From: Corallium rubrum
Taxonomy: Eukaryota; Cnidaria; Anthozoa; Scleralcyonacea; Coralliidae
Length of the DNA stretch: 64,000 nucleotides
Assembly (NCBI GenBank): GCA_964035015.1
Contig: CAXIUP010000270.1
Span: 653,001 to 717,000, forward strand
Direction of reading: 5' to 3'
Notes under the pieces: model-generated
What the model was told of the DNA's origin: nothing
What the model saw: the letters and a program-made list of their open reading frames with translations, nothing else
The model's database searches: none
Program-made: the position numbers and the translations under genes
Shown here: positions 43,757-54,689 of the stretch, in pieces
Layout: the number at the start of each line of letters is the position of its first letter
Numbering within the stretch: the first letter of the stretch is position 1

Positions 43757-45621
43757 ATGGTTTACACTAGCAACATATCTGACAAGAAAAGAGCATTAGC
43801 CGTATATTTAAGAAATGAATCTGGGGCATCTTACAGGAACATCGCAATAAAATGTCGCATATCAAAGTCTTCAGCAGAACGAGTTTGCAAAGAAAACCTA
43901 AGAGACGTCAAACTCGGCGCAAAGGCCGGCCGACCGCGAAAAGTAAGTGAGCGCAGTGCTCAAACATTGATTCGAACATTAAAACAATCAAGAAAAAACA
44001 ATATAAACGTGACTGTTAAATCGTTAGTAGAACAGAGCGGCCTAAAGTTAAATATGGCCAGTCGCCGAACATTCTCCCGTTGTCTAAACGAAAACGGGTA
44101 TGGGTTTTTCCAAGCAAGGAAAAAAGGGTTATTAAGCAATAAAGATAGAAAATTGCGCATGAAATACGCAAAATAAATGAGACGTTCCATGCAGCAGAAC
44201 CCCAATTTTTGGACAAATTAAGTAGCTTTTTATTTGGACGGTGTGTCATTTGTTTACAAGCACAATCCTCTAAACAGTGCTATTACTCCAAAATTAAGAA
44301 TTTGGAGAAAGATATCTGAGGGCCTACAGCTTACAGGTAAAGGGTCGAAAGAGCTAGCCGGGGGGGGGGGACGATTACACGTTCTTGTGGCAGTGGCTTA
44401 CGGAAAAGGAGTTGTCCTCAGCGTTCCGTATGAAAAGATGGATGGTGATTTTTTTGCCCAATTTATCCGGCACAATTTCAACATGTGTTTTTCCCGGTGC
44501 GGACCAAAACAAAATGGACGCCGTTTATTTCTGATGGATAACGATCCTTCTCAGACAAGCAAGGTGGCAAAGAGAGCATTAAACGACATTGAAGCCGAGC
44601 TACACAGAATCCCAGCACGATCACCCTGTTAGTTTTGAAACGCGAGTGACGTCATTATAGATGTTATTATAGTAATATAGTTAAATTTAAGACGCACACC
44701 TCCGGGCTTCTAGCTATTGCGTGACACAGGGCGCTTTACTCGAGCATAATTAGTTACTGTGAACGCTGTTGCGAGAACAACTGCTAGGCATTTAGCCATA
44801 TCTACAAATCTATCTACGTTGAATCTACGGTGAATTCGGACGCAATTCTTGGTGCGTGTGTAAACCAAAGTGAGTTTAACTTTTATATTTTATTGTGTCA
44901 TCATTGCGTTACTTAGACATTGCTCGTATGTGTTTGCATGAATCATCATTTAGTTTGTTTATTGCATGGAACCTTTAAGCAGCATCGAACTGTTTAGCAT
45001 GATTGCATGTGCATGAAACGATATTATTACTTGTATGAATTGCTAAATGTTGTAGTTGCGTGTCGTATAGATAATCACGCGATATATTTAGTATAGCTAT
45101 TGTTATTGTCATCATGTTCTCTAGTTCGAACCTACTCCACGCTATTCCACGCTACTCTACGCTATTCCGCGCTACTCTACGTTATTCTACTCCAGTCCAT
45201 CACCTATATCGTCTACCTAGTCTATCGCGTACCTAGAATCTATCTACCGCAACGTTGTTGTCAACCGTATTTGAACATTTGTACTGTATTAAAGTTTATA
45301 TATTAACTGTCTGTGTACGCGTTCTATGCAAATTCTGATCTGTCGAGTTCGAAATACCTGCGCACCGTCTACCCATATGTTATCTTATGCGACTCAGTGA
45401 CGTGTTTCACCTTTTTCTGTCCGTGAGATTACACACCCGACCTTAATCCAATCGAGGATATTTTTCATTTGGTTAAGACAAGCTTAGAAAAAGAAGCAAT
45501 ATCACTAAATATTACATCGGAGACGTTTCAAAATTTTAGCGCTCGTGTTCTACAAGCATTTGATAAGCTATCAGTCGACCTGATAGATCATACTATATTG
45601 CAAGTCTGTCAAAACGAGTAA
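43757..45621 (+). pseudogene. Tc1/mariner transposase, interrupted by a solo LTR
   Basis: ATG at 43757 (MVYTSNISDKKRALAVYLRN). The N-terminus is a paired helix-turn-helix (GASYRNIAIKCRISKSSAER; GRPRKVSER). The catalytic core shows YLDGVSFVYKHNP (first Asp), RRLFLMDNDPSQTSK (second Asp) and, after the insertion, YTPDLNPIEDIFH (Glu). With the 807-bp insert and one 5-bp duplicate removed, the second Asp and Glu are separated by 34 residues, the DD34E spacing of Tc1. Besides the insert there are two in-frame TAA codons (44174, 44219). The final stop is at 45619-45621. Terminal inverted repeats of this element were not identified. Confidence 0.8.
44627..45433. mobile_element. solo LTR (807 bp) with 5-bp target duplication
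   Basis: The element starts TGTTAG and ends ATTACA, so it has TG...CA ends. It is flanked by CACCC at 44622-44626 and CACCC at 45434-45438. It splits the transposase codon series RSP | DLNPIE precisely. Inside, at about 45133-45192, is a tandem run of ACGCTATTCC/ACGCTACTCT decamers. No internal retrotransposon genes are present, so it is a product of LTR-LTR recombination. Confidence 0.85.
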
Positions 45622-45849
45622 ACGCAGTAATAAAATCGAGAGGAGACCGAATAAAATATTTGCGTAATGATATTTTTCTTTGCTGTTTTAGTAAGACTTT
45701 GTCACTAAATAAACAATAAGCTACAATTCATTGTGTGTTATAGTTTAATCTCTACTTAAGTAAGCCACCCGAACTTAAGTGGGGCAAGCTTATCAATGTA
45801 CTTCATCTCGCATGTAACAGTACTCTACATTTACTGAGGAGCCAGACGA

Positions 45850-46210
45850 CAGTGCTCCATTAAAATACGCATATATTCCAAAGAAAATGCCATTTTCGAT
45901 ACTTTTAAAAACACGAATCAACTTAAACTATTGTTATTATCGTGATTTTTTAACGAATGGGTTGTTACAGTGCGGGTTTGATACACTTCCGACAGTGCTC
46001 CCCACAAACATAATTAAAATTCCTTTCTAATTCTTGGTTTATATATTATAGCAAGGGGAGCACTGTTGGATGTACAATAAGAATAGTTACAAAGGCTACT
46101 ATTAATGTCTACAAATTATCTACATTGTTGTTCATTGCACATGGCAAGTTTGAGACGCAAAATACTAAAGCAAACGAAAGTTACGTCAAGTTTTGTAGTG
46201 GAGCACCGTG
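45850..46210. mobile_element. nested MITEs with CAGTGCTCC-type termini
   Basis: The outer ends are CAGTGCTCCATTA at 45850 and TAGTGGAGCACCGTG at about 46196-46210. Inside, ACAGTGCTCCCC (45992-46003) and GGGGAGCACTGT (46055-46066) form a perfect 12-bp inverted pair that bounds a 75-bp element. The shared TIR suggests a small deletion derivative lying within a longer relative. I could not identify target duplications. Confidence 0.55.
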
Positions 46211-46274
46211 TGGAGTCATGACGATGTAAACGAACGAACGTCAACTCAAGTGGTTCTCTATCAGTCTCAAATCT

Positions 46275-47065
46275 TTAATCGGATTTATATTCAAAAATAA
46301 GTTTCGCAAAGCAGTGGCCACAGGGTATCAAGCTCTGTTGATCTGAACGAGAAATTTGTTTCCAGAAGTTGAAGAAATGCCATCTCACATCCATCATATC
46401 TGTATTTGCTCTGTCAACTGAACCCCCCTTTATTAAGATAATAGGCGCATCGGACGTAGCAAAGAACGGGATATCTGTTCCGAGCTCGATATCTCGTGCG
46501 CAAACGTTCTTTGGAGCGGGCAAATGAACGACGTCACCTTCTAACGCTTGCAGAAAATCAGCCCAGGCGATGGTTTTGGGATCCCATCTGAAGTCGTTCA
46601 AAAAAACAATCTCAGCTTCATCCACACCCATCCACGCAAACGAACCAATTGCGGGGTTACAGAACGTCCTGTAAATTGACTTTAATGGCGACAGAATGAA
46701 CGTTTTGCCTGTATTTGCTGGTCCATGAATGTAAATGTTGCGATACTTTCCCCTTCCTTGCTCTAATGCTGTGTATACTGCAGTACAAAACGTGGAAACC
46801 ATGCTCCCATGACTCTCGAGTAGTTCTACCGCTGCAGGACGCCACTTCCCATCGCAGCTGATCGCACAATTACTCTGGAGAGCTTCTTGTAAGATTTCGA
46901 CGCGAGATTTCTTTGAACGAGCAAAATTCTTTTCGACCTCTGAAAATTATTTTGCTAATGACAATGCTTCGTCCACTACTTTGCTGCCTCTATTTGCAAT
47001 AAACTGGGCCAAAGACATGTCACCTTCTCTTCTATTCCGGGTTACTGCCAACGACACCAGCTCAA

Positions 47066-47121
<56 letters not shown>

Positions 47122-48291
47122 AACTTTATTTTGAGAGGGTATTTTCTACATTATTACAGTTTTTCAACGGTATTCTACCTAATGGCCCTCTACAGACATG
47201 TAGCTATTTGTCGCCGCATCACCAACCAAAATTAGGATTGGTAGGTGATACAGCGACAAAGAACAATATGCTTACAAACATTGCAGCTAAATTTACTAAC
47301 ATGATCAACTTTGTGATTTAAGGTAATAAAGAATTTTTTAATTTTTTTCTTATATGAAATAACAGTGTGATTAGCAATATCCTTCAGATCATCAGGCAAT
47401 GAGTTGAAAAGACTTGCTCCACTGTATGAAAATTTAGACTTAGCAAACTCAGTTTTAATAGCAGGAATTTTCAGATCTGTTAGGGATGATCGTGTGTTGA
47501 CACTGGATGTCTCGCAGCAGAAGATAAACATATTTCTTATATCACTAGGTAGTGATGTTTTCAAGGTGTTAAACGTTAGCAGGATTTTCCGCATTTTAAT
47601 GATGTTATGAACTGGAATCCATTCAAGTTGGCGAAATAATTCAATGGAATGAGCTCTAGTATCCTGTTCAAGTATTAGCCTGGCTGCTCTTTTTTGTAGT
47701 AGTAATAAATCATTGAGTAACTCATTTCTTGCATTGCAAGTCGTGTCTTTATGTTCCTACTCTGAATTAATTGCGTCATGTCGTAGACAGTTAACCTCTC
47801 CGTCCCTCGCTTTCTCTTTCTGTCACGCTTGGACACTTCACCTTTTTTGTCCTTAGTAGCAATTGCTTTGGCGGTCTTTGGTGCGTTGTTACCAATATCG
47901 GGATGTGCAGGCGAGTGCACTGGCTCTTCGTCCTCCTTCGTCGCGTACTTGTAGGCACTGTGGTAGGTATTGTGGTTGCTACTAAAATTCACTTGAATCC
48001 CACACGTCTCGTCCAGATAATTTCTTACTTGCAACCACCGTGAACGTTTCTGTAACTTAATAGCCATGTGGAAGTGGTATTCGTTTGGTGTGCTCATCTC
48101 GGCGACGTCTACGTTTGGTTGGGCATGCCATTCCATGGACACGACCCAATGAGCCACTTTTACACCATTTCTCTCCCAGCTTTGCACAACAGTCTCTGCA
48201 AAATAGTTTCGAGAGGCGATTTGCTAAAATCAGCTCTGCTGTACGTCACCAAGTAAACAATTCTCTGTTTCCGTGATTGAAGTGTTGCCAT
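46275..48291 (-). pseudogene. endogenous CRESS-DNA-virus-like Rep (HUH nuclease + SF3 helicase)
   Basis: ATG at 48291 opens the N-terminus with the motif I region (IVYLVTYSRADFSK). After a frameshift near 48220 the HUH nuclease continues (YHFHMAIKLQ = motif II; YHSAYKYATKEDE = motif III with the catalytic Tyr). A basic nuclear-type linker follows (KRDRKRKRG). A LINE interrupts at 47068-47736. After it the frame resumes and, past one TAA at 46947-46949, reaches the helicase: YIHGPANTGKTFIL (Walker A), AEIVFLNDFRW (Walker B) and FFATSDAP (motif C). It ends at 46275. Rep nicks the origin and unwinds DNA in rolling-circle replication of circular ssDNA viruses. Endogenous copies are known in animal genomes. 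With one frameshift, one stop and an insertion it is dead. Confidence 0.8.
47068..47736 (-). mobile_element. 5'-truncated LINE inserted in the Rep gene
   Basis: On the minus strand it reads LLLLQKRAARLIL and ELFRQLEWIPVHNIIKMRKI, then KFSYSGASLFNSLPDDLKDI, which is the C-terminal end of a LINE ORF2. The frame stops at 47232. The element ends in a (TAA)n tail, seen as TTA units at 47067-47120 on the plus strand. CAAGT at 47063-47067 and 47737-47741 is the apparent 5-bp target duplication. Removing the insert makes the two Rep segments contiguous in frame. Confidence 0.8.
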
Positions 48292-48665
48292 GATTCTAAC
48301 GTGCGAGTCTGAATCTTCAAACCGTTGATACTCCAGATTTAAAATTTAAAATATGAACAAATATGCGTGCACAGAACAGTTTTACCGTTTGTAATTTCAA
48401 AATTACCTCCTCGACACACTCTTGCTTATCTCTGATAATATTACCTGTCACATTAAAATGTATTCAGATCTTTAAAAGGTTTTAAGTGTCCATATACATC
48501 AACAGTTTAAGCGGACAGTACAGATTTGCAACTTTTTGCAGCAAATTGGCTGTTACTTTATGATCTTTTCCCGGTATGTCTACCTATTTTACTCGCAGGT
48601 TCAAGCGACGTCAATTACAGTATGAATTATATGTCTCTGACAGTTATGTGTAAACATATATTCAG

Positions 48666-48943
48666 ACAATCCTGGACAAAATTGTTGGGACACTGTCAAA
48701 CTAAATTAGCAAATTTCCCGCCTTATACAAAATGGACACAAAATTCCCCCGTCCCCCCGGGACAATGTTGCATTTGGTAAAAAAATGTTCGCAGGTGCCT
48801 AGTCCAACAGTGTATTGGGGGGAAGGGGGAGGGAGAATAAAATAATTCCTTTAAATAACATAAGTTTGATGTGAATAACTAAAGACAGGAAGTTGTGTAA
48901 GAGATTTACGCCTGGTGTCCCAAGGACTTTTGGCCAGGATTGT
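48666..48943. mobile_element. 278-bp MITE, copy 2
   Basis: The ends ACAATCCTGGACAAAA and TTTTGGCCAGGATTGT are inverted repeats. It is near-identical to copy 1 at 43180-43456 and in the same orientation. It lies about 50 bp before the AG acceptor of exon 2 of the surrounding seven-exon gene. Confidence 0.8.
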
Positions 48944-49994
48944 AGTGGTGATAGAAATTCATGATTTTAAAATACAACTTCTCTTTAATTCTTTACAGGT
49001 AGATAACGGGCAAAAAGGTTGTCGAAAGGTTAAGATTTCTGGTGATGGAGCAAGCATGTCAAGGATATCAAACTACATTGTTTTATCGTTTGCACTTCTT
49101 TCAGATGAAAAGGAAGTCATGTCATCAAAAGGTTAATACTGTATCTGTTTTGCTGATGTAACCTTTGTGTTTCAATAAGTCAATGTTTTCATTTCAGCTG
49201 GTTTGTGGGTGGATAAACCCTTCTGGACCTAACTACTTGGTATTAACCTGTTAGAATAAGTGAAAAAGCACATTCTCTTCAAGAATACTTAGCCTCAGGG
49301 ATAGTGCATTCTCCAGGTGTTTCATGAGCAAATATAACCAATTAATATATAGCCGGATACATTACAGCGGAGGACCATATGTTTCTATGGATGAAACATG
49401 GTTAAAGTATTTGGCAAATTAGAGCTTATTACTGCATGTTAATGGGGTTGATTGAGAACAGGAGTAAACACGATTGTAGTTGTCTAGTTGAAACTAACCA
49501 TCACACAATGTCTTTTTAGGGAATCATGCATTTGCAATACTTTGCGGGAAGGAATGCTATGAAAGTATGGTAGAATCCTTCCACGAAGTTTTTGATGAGA
49601 TAAACAAGCTTATCTTGGAGGGGGAAATTGATGTTGATGGAGAGAGAATTCCATTAGAATTTTTTCTTGGAGGAGATTACAAGGTAATATTATGCACTGT
49701 AAGTGTTGCCTTTGTCAGAAAAATTCAAAAATGTTTTTTCATTACCCGTACTGTAATCACCAGTATTCTTACTCTCACTCTTAAGCAATAGAAAAATGCC
49801 TTCTTCAAAATAATATGTAGGAACAGGTCTTGTGTGCAATGAAAGGTGAGGATTAAGGTGTATTGCAGATGATATATTGTATGCATGTACTATATCTGTT
49901 TTTGATATTACATGATCAACCCTTGTCTATACCAGATGTTTATAGTAATTACTAGGGTCATTACCATTAAGATGCAATGCGCCCTACTTTATTA

Positions 49995-50036
49995 TTTTAC
50001 TCTGTCTAACACCAGACAATTTTTCTCATCAAGGGG
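49995..50036. repeat. MITE-family fragment related to 11127-11351
   Basis: TTTTACTCTGTCTAACACCAG and the following GACAATTTTTCTCATCAAGG share core and spacing with the unit at 11127-11351. They are almost the reverse complement of the stretch at 62468-62509. Confidence 0.6.
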
Positions 50037-51778
50037 TGACTCCAGCATGTTAATGGATTAACGTTCAAATTAAGGTTTAAATTAATCATACATGTTATAT
50101 AATTTATATACATTAGATGGGACATGTCAAAGTCAAAAACATATTACTTGAGTGATGAAATGAAGAGAACCCTTGAAGAAATCAAACGACTTTGTGCAAA
50201 GAAGAAGGACAACTTTGGTTGCATTTCTCTTCCACTATTGAACATAGAACTTGCGAATGTGAGGGTTGACGAGCTGCACCTTTTGCTCAGAATCACAGGT
50301 ATAGTACTATTGCTTGGTGACCATTAACCCTTTGCCTACTGAGCTGCCGAAAACTAATTACTTTTGTTATTTAAATCATTGACAAAAATTCACTGTTAAG
50401 GTTTATTGTGATGGTTTTTGCGACTTGTTGAAACCCGCCAATCATTGAACCACTCATTATTATACACCCTTTTGATAATTATGTCACAAATCTCTCCTTG
50501 GCCTGGCAGCCTCATTCTCATGAATCGTGAGCCAATCGCCTTCTGTCTTGATTCGTGACAGCGAGGCTCCCAGGCCAGATTTGGAGAGATTTGTGACATA
50601 ATTATCAAAAGGGTATGTTGTAATTTGCTGAAAAATTTATGTTTTTCATGACAATGAATCATTGTCAATCTCAATTGTTGTTGTTTCTTAGATACAAATT
50701 ACACTAAAACTCCTTTCACAGTGTGGGAGAAGTTGGATAACAGTGGGAAAAAGATCAGTAGATATGACTGGCGACGTTTGGTAGGCCTGGAGAAAAAAAC
50801 AGCTGTTGCATCGTTTGCCAGAAAAATTTCATGAGGTGCTGAAACCAGATATATGCGACACAGTTAAGAAAATCTGGCAGGTATAGTAGTAAACAGCTGC
50901 AACAACTTTTTTTTCATAATCAGGTCAGTGGGGCTGGGAATAATATACAGCTAGAAAACTTTCAACCTTGGCAATGGTTTGAGCATTTCTCATTTTTTCT
51001 TCAAAAGGGATTTGAAGAATTGTACAAAACAATCACTGGCTGGGCACCATCGGAGCAAGAAAAAGAATCCTATTTCAAGAAGGTAACATATGTAATTTCT
51101 AACAATTAAAAAACCCAACATAGCATCCAATGACAAGCAAGTTCTTTAATTTCTAATAACATCTAATAACTCCTTAAGGGAGTAGCCTCTCTATTTTGGC
51201 AAGTAGCATAATCTGGCATTAGTTAAAATTGATGACAGTTAAATAACCAATACTGAATACAAAATACCAGCTAGCAAGATGTCTGAGGCTTAATTTTTTG
51301 TTGTTTTAGGGAAACGACTGGGTTAACCTCTTCTTAAGTTTGAAGGACAAAGAGGATGAATATTCCAAGAGAAATATAACTCCATACACCTTCTGGTGTA
51401 TCATGTGCCACAGTTCTTGTGTGATGACAATGGCATGAAAATATTTACTGGTCAAGGAGTAGAAAAGACAAATGATGTGGTGCGCTCAATTTGCCACAAG
51501 AAGTGCAACAAGCATGATGCTTGTAAAAACTCCCTTCTGGCACTTAAACGACTGGACCATCTTAGACACCACGAAATACAACCCAATGTTTACACTAAAC
51601 AAGATAATACATACTGGACAAAAACAATCTTTGATGAGAGGAGAAAGCGTCCTCGTCTATGCGACAAGCCCATGGAGCACCCAACCCTTTAAACTTGAAT
51701 AAATTCACTAATTAATGTTACTCAACAGTGACACTGGGCCTTTAGCAATGTTCAAATTGAAATTGTGACATGCCTTAA

Positions 51779-52165
51779 TTATTGGAGACTGTCTTTAGAA
51801 CAAGGTCTTTTTGTAATATATAAAGTTGCCATTTCAAATATATATCTGGGTGACTGAATTAAAACACCAGCAATTAAAGTAAAATCCTTGCTTGACTTTC
51901 TCAAAATGGGCTTCGCTCTAATGGGAAACTCTACGCAATGACCTTCACCATGCTTGTCGAGTGTGTAATACCAGGAGTCTGGGAGTATCAACCGTTCAAA
52001 GTCATCTTTGTTTAACATGATAGCCCCAGAAACATTGGACTGGTACCATTTCCCCTGAATGTATATCGTATGTCTAAAGATGTCATGATAAAATTCCACA
52101 CAAAGCTTTGGATCCAAAGATTTTGATTTCAGCTTTCCCTTTACTGCTGTTAGAAACTTGATCAT
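51779..52165 (-). CDS. unrecognised 128-residue protein or exon
   Basis: ATG at 52165 (MIKFLTAVKGKLKSKSLDPK). The composition is balanced and protein-like: CVEFYHDIFRHTIYIQGKWY, then SGAIMLNKDDFERLILPDSW, ending near KRPCSKDSLQ. Its ATG lies only 22 bp from the start of the LTR at 52187, so an upstream part may have been cut off. Its 3' end lies close to the last exon of the plus-strand DDE-like gene. No family is recognised. Confidence 0.4.
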   Translation of the reverse strand: MIKFLTAVKGKLKSKSLDPKLCVEFYHDIFRHTIYIQGKWYQSNVSGAIMLNKDDFERLILPDSWYYTLDKHGEGHCVEFPIRAKPILRKSSKDFTLIAGVLIQSPRYIFEMATLYITKRPCSKDSLQ

Positions 52166-52186
52166 GCAGTTCTCGACCCGTTTCAG

Positions 52187-52772
52187 TGTGATCTTGGACA
52201 GGCAAAAATTTGTTTATGAAACCTAGTGGAATTTACCATGATTTTAGGCCAAGAAGAAGCTTCGTAATGTTTACATAACCCAAACGACAACTTACGTAAT
52301 ATACCTTACGACATCTACTTTTTACCACATCAATGTAGTCAAGAAATATATTAGTTTAATATAAGGAAAAACTTTTAAAACGTTTCGCCTCGGTACTTGA
52401 GATCGATTTACAACGCCTTCATCCAATGCTACAAAGTATTCTGGTCTGATGCTCCTGATTGGTCAATTCTTACACACCTACTAGGCGTGGTTTTCTACAC
52501 CAGAAAGTTATAAAAAGAGCCTCCCTTTTTGGAATCGAGCAGTTGCGAAAAAGACCGATGGAAGAGTGGCCAGCCCAAAAACAGAGCAGAAAAGCAAGAA
52601 ACAGAAGAAGAAGAAGCAAACGAAGACATTGAACTGAACTGAACTTTAGTTTAAGTATTGAAGTTTATCTTATTACCCTGTGTTGTACATTGTACCGTCC
52701 GAAATAAAGATCATATTGCTACCTCGTCGCTGCGTCGTTCTACCGAGCAAAATAATACCTAGCTCCATAACA
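52187..52772 (+). mobile_element. 5' LTR (586 bp) of a Gypsy-like element
   Basis: Begins TGTGATCTTGG and ends CATAACA, matching an inverted copy at 63039-63695. It contains a GAAC-rich and AGAAGAAGAAG tract near 52600-52640. A gag frame begins immediately after it. The 3' LTR is not seen, so the element is truncated. An 80-bp indel distinguishes the two copies. Confidence 0.75.
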
Positions 52773-53136
52773 ACTGTACTTGGAGGCACAGCGGCAATAT
52801 GTTGGCCTTCAACCCCCAGTATTTCGGAGCTCTCTCCCGGTGGACGTTGATGAATGGCTACAATCTTTAGATCGCTACGCGACATTCAATCACTGGACAC
52901 CGGAGCAGCAGCTAAATGGTTTTATGTTTCTCGGTGGCAATGCAATACGTTTCTGCCAACGCCAAACCGAAGAAGTGCGCGCGGATTTAAATCAATTGCA
53001 TGAAGTATTACGCGGCGCTTATACAAGGAGACAAAGTAATCTACTCCGCCTACCTAAAGTGAGGACTGAGTCAGCAAAACAGTCGTTTTATTATCATGCT
53101 TATAAGCAGGATAGTAATTTTTTTAAACATTTTTAA
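52773..53136 (+). pseudogene. Gypsy-like gag fragment
   Basis: The open frame starts within ten bases of the LTR end without a clear ATG. It reads FRSSLPVDVDEWLQSLDRYA, FNHWTPEQQLNGFMFLGGNA and then EEVRADLNQLHEVLRGAYTR, a retrotransposon capsid-like core. It is truncated at about 53105, followed by A/T-rich unrelated DNA. It has no zinc knuckle or protease. Confidence 0.6.
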
Positions 53137-53769
53137 TATACGACTTTTTAAATAACTCTTTTTATTCTTAGTTCTTAATATTTTTATATAATTTGTAATT
53201 ATCTGGATGTAATTAATATTTTTTTTGTTTTTTATAATATCAGGGTTTCTATTGATAACAGATGTTGCAACATTTCTGAAAGAATTACCCTGTTTAAATA
53301 AAGATTTATGTATGTATGTATGTGTGTGTGTATGTAAGACGAACACGTTTTTGTTCGATGTCGACACAAGAGCTAGTCTTTGTCATTGTTACTTTTTTTG
53401 TATTATTGCTTTACCCTGGACTGTTTATTACTGTACTGAAGAAGAATATCAAACAACCTCGCCTCAGTAGTAAGAAAACGATATATTTAGCATGTTGGTA
53501 CTGTCAAGTGTTGTTATTATCGAAAGGATTTGTTAGTGAGCGTTTAATATGACATATACATGAACCACTACGAATAACCACCGAATCAGGATTGGAGATA
53601 CGATATTGATGGTCTATCTGCAACTGTATCACTATAGAAAAAAGAAACTTTCACCGAAGAAGTGACAAAATACTTCGTTATCATACAATGCCAATCAATG
53701 TTGCAGCAATTACTATTTACTTGATGGTTTAAAGTATTATAATGTAAGAAAAATGCATGTGTGTTAGTA

Positions 53770-54153
53770 GAGTCAATTTTATGAAAAGCACCACTTGTTA
53801 CCTTGACGAATACACTAATTGCTTTAAAGGAATGGCCGAACATCTCTTCAAGTATGTCCCAGATAACAAACTGGATACCAAACAAGTAAAAAAAATCTTA
53901 AACCAGATTTCTCACCACAGGGACACAATCGCAGACAGGCAAAAGAAATTGCATGTGATGGCTAAATTCATTGCTTTCTTGAGATCTACTGAAGGTACAG
54001 TGACTCCACTTTGAAGTACAGTGACTGTGTAAATCAGTAACATGTGGCCCGATAGTGCAACTGACTTAAGATGCTATTTTCCTGTGTATTCTGATTGCAG
54101 ATGGAACACTGATGCAAGAATTAGAAGATGATGATATACAAGTAGTATTATAG
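53770..54153 (+). CDS. two 3' exons of an unrecognised spliced gene
   Basis: The first exon ends TCTACTGAAG at 53995 before a GTACAG donor, and the second begins after TGATTGCAG near 54102. The join keeps the frame and gives a C-terminus ending QELEDDDIQVVL before TAG at about 54153. The first exon contains YLDEYTNCFKGMAEHLFKYV and a helical ILNQISHHRDTIADRQKKLH. Whether this is a host gene or transposon gene is unknown, and no upstream exon was found. Confidence 0.4.
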
Positions 54154-54520
54154 GGGCCGATCGAGCCCCTTTTTTAAGTTGCCGCAAGTTGCCGCAGGGC
54201 GGCGTTCTCATTAAATATTCAGACGGCACTGATTAAATATTCAGGCGGCGTTCTCATTAGTATTCAACCGATCGACCCGTATTTTTAAGCTGCCGCAAGT
54301 TTCCGCAGGGTGGCCTCATCAAATATTTAGCCTTCTCATCAAATATTTAGCCAGTGTTCTCATTAGTATTCACCCGATCGAGCTGTGTTTTTAAGTTGCC
54401 GCAGGGTGCCGTTCTCATTAAATATTCAGGCGGCGTTCTCATTAAATATTCAGTGTGACGCCCGGTGTGACGCACGGTGTGATGCACGGTGTGATGCACG
54501 GGGGTAAACATAGAGTGGGT
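54150..54520. repeat. GC-rich tandem repeats
   Basis: Units of about 120 bp contain GCCGCAAGTTGCCGCAGGG, GGCGTTCTCATTAAATATTC and CCGATCGA (near 54155, 54265 and 54375). They are followed by four units of about 13 bp, GTGTGACGCACG-type (54453-54505). No coding role is evident. Confidence 0.7.
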
Positions 54521-54689
54521 GATATAAACTCTGTGTTGCCGTACAGTCATTTACTTTCATACAGTGTTTCACTCGTGGTTTCTGGAGTTCTCTTGTTCTA
54601 TCGCTTGTTTGGATTTATTTTCGACGTCTAATCGTGATTTAGAAAATGGTAGGGTATGTTTGTGATTAGTTATAACTTTAATTGATGCA

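Larger units (their letters stand above)
42625..51692 (+). pseudogene. seven-exon DDE-like transposon gene with a transposon-filled intron
   Basis: Exons: 1 about 42625-43051 (GSYGVSLGTLSAEDFSG; SKYEALPEKEKTKIKEVLHI; LPRSYIVKQCRGDIN), 2 48999-49131 (KVKISGDGASMSRISNYIVL), 3 49520-49683 (IDVDGERIPLEFFLGGDYK), 4 50117-50298 (FGCISLPLLNIELANVRVDE; LHLLLRITG), 5 50692-50880, 6 51008-51082, 7 51310-51692 (KIFTGQGVEKTND). All borders fit GT-AG. GDGA, LGGDYK and DELHLLLR, with later Cys/His residues, look like an RNase H-fold transposase family repeated in invertebrate genomes; its formal name I cannot give. Exon 1 has stops, exon 5 an extra A in an A7 run, and exon 7 a frameshift, so it is dead. 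Intron 1 (about 5.9 kb) carries the MITEs, Tc1 element and Rep gene. Confidence 0.55.
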
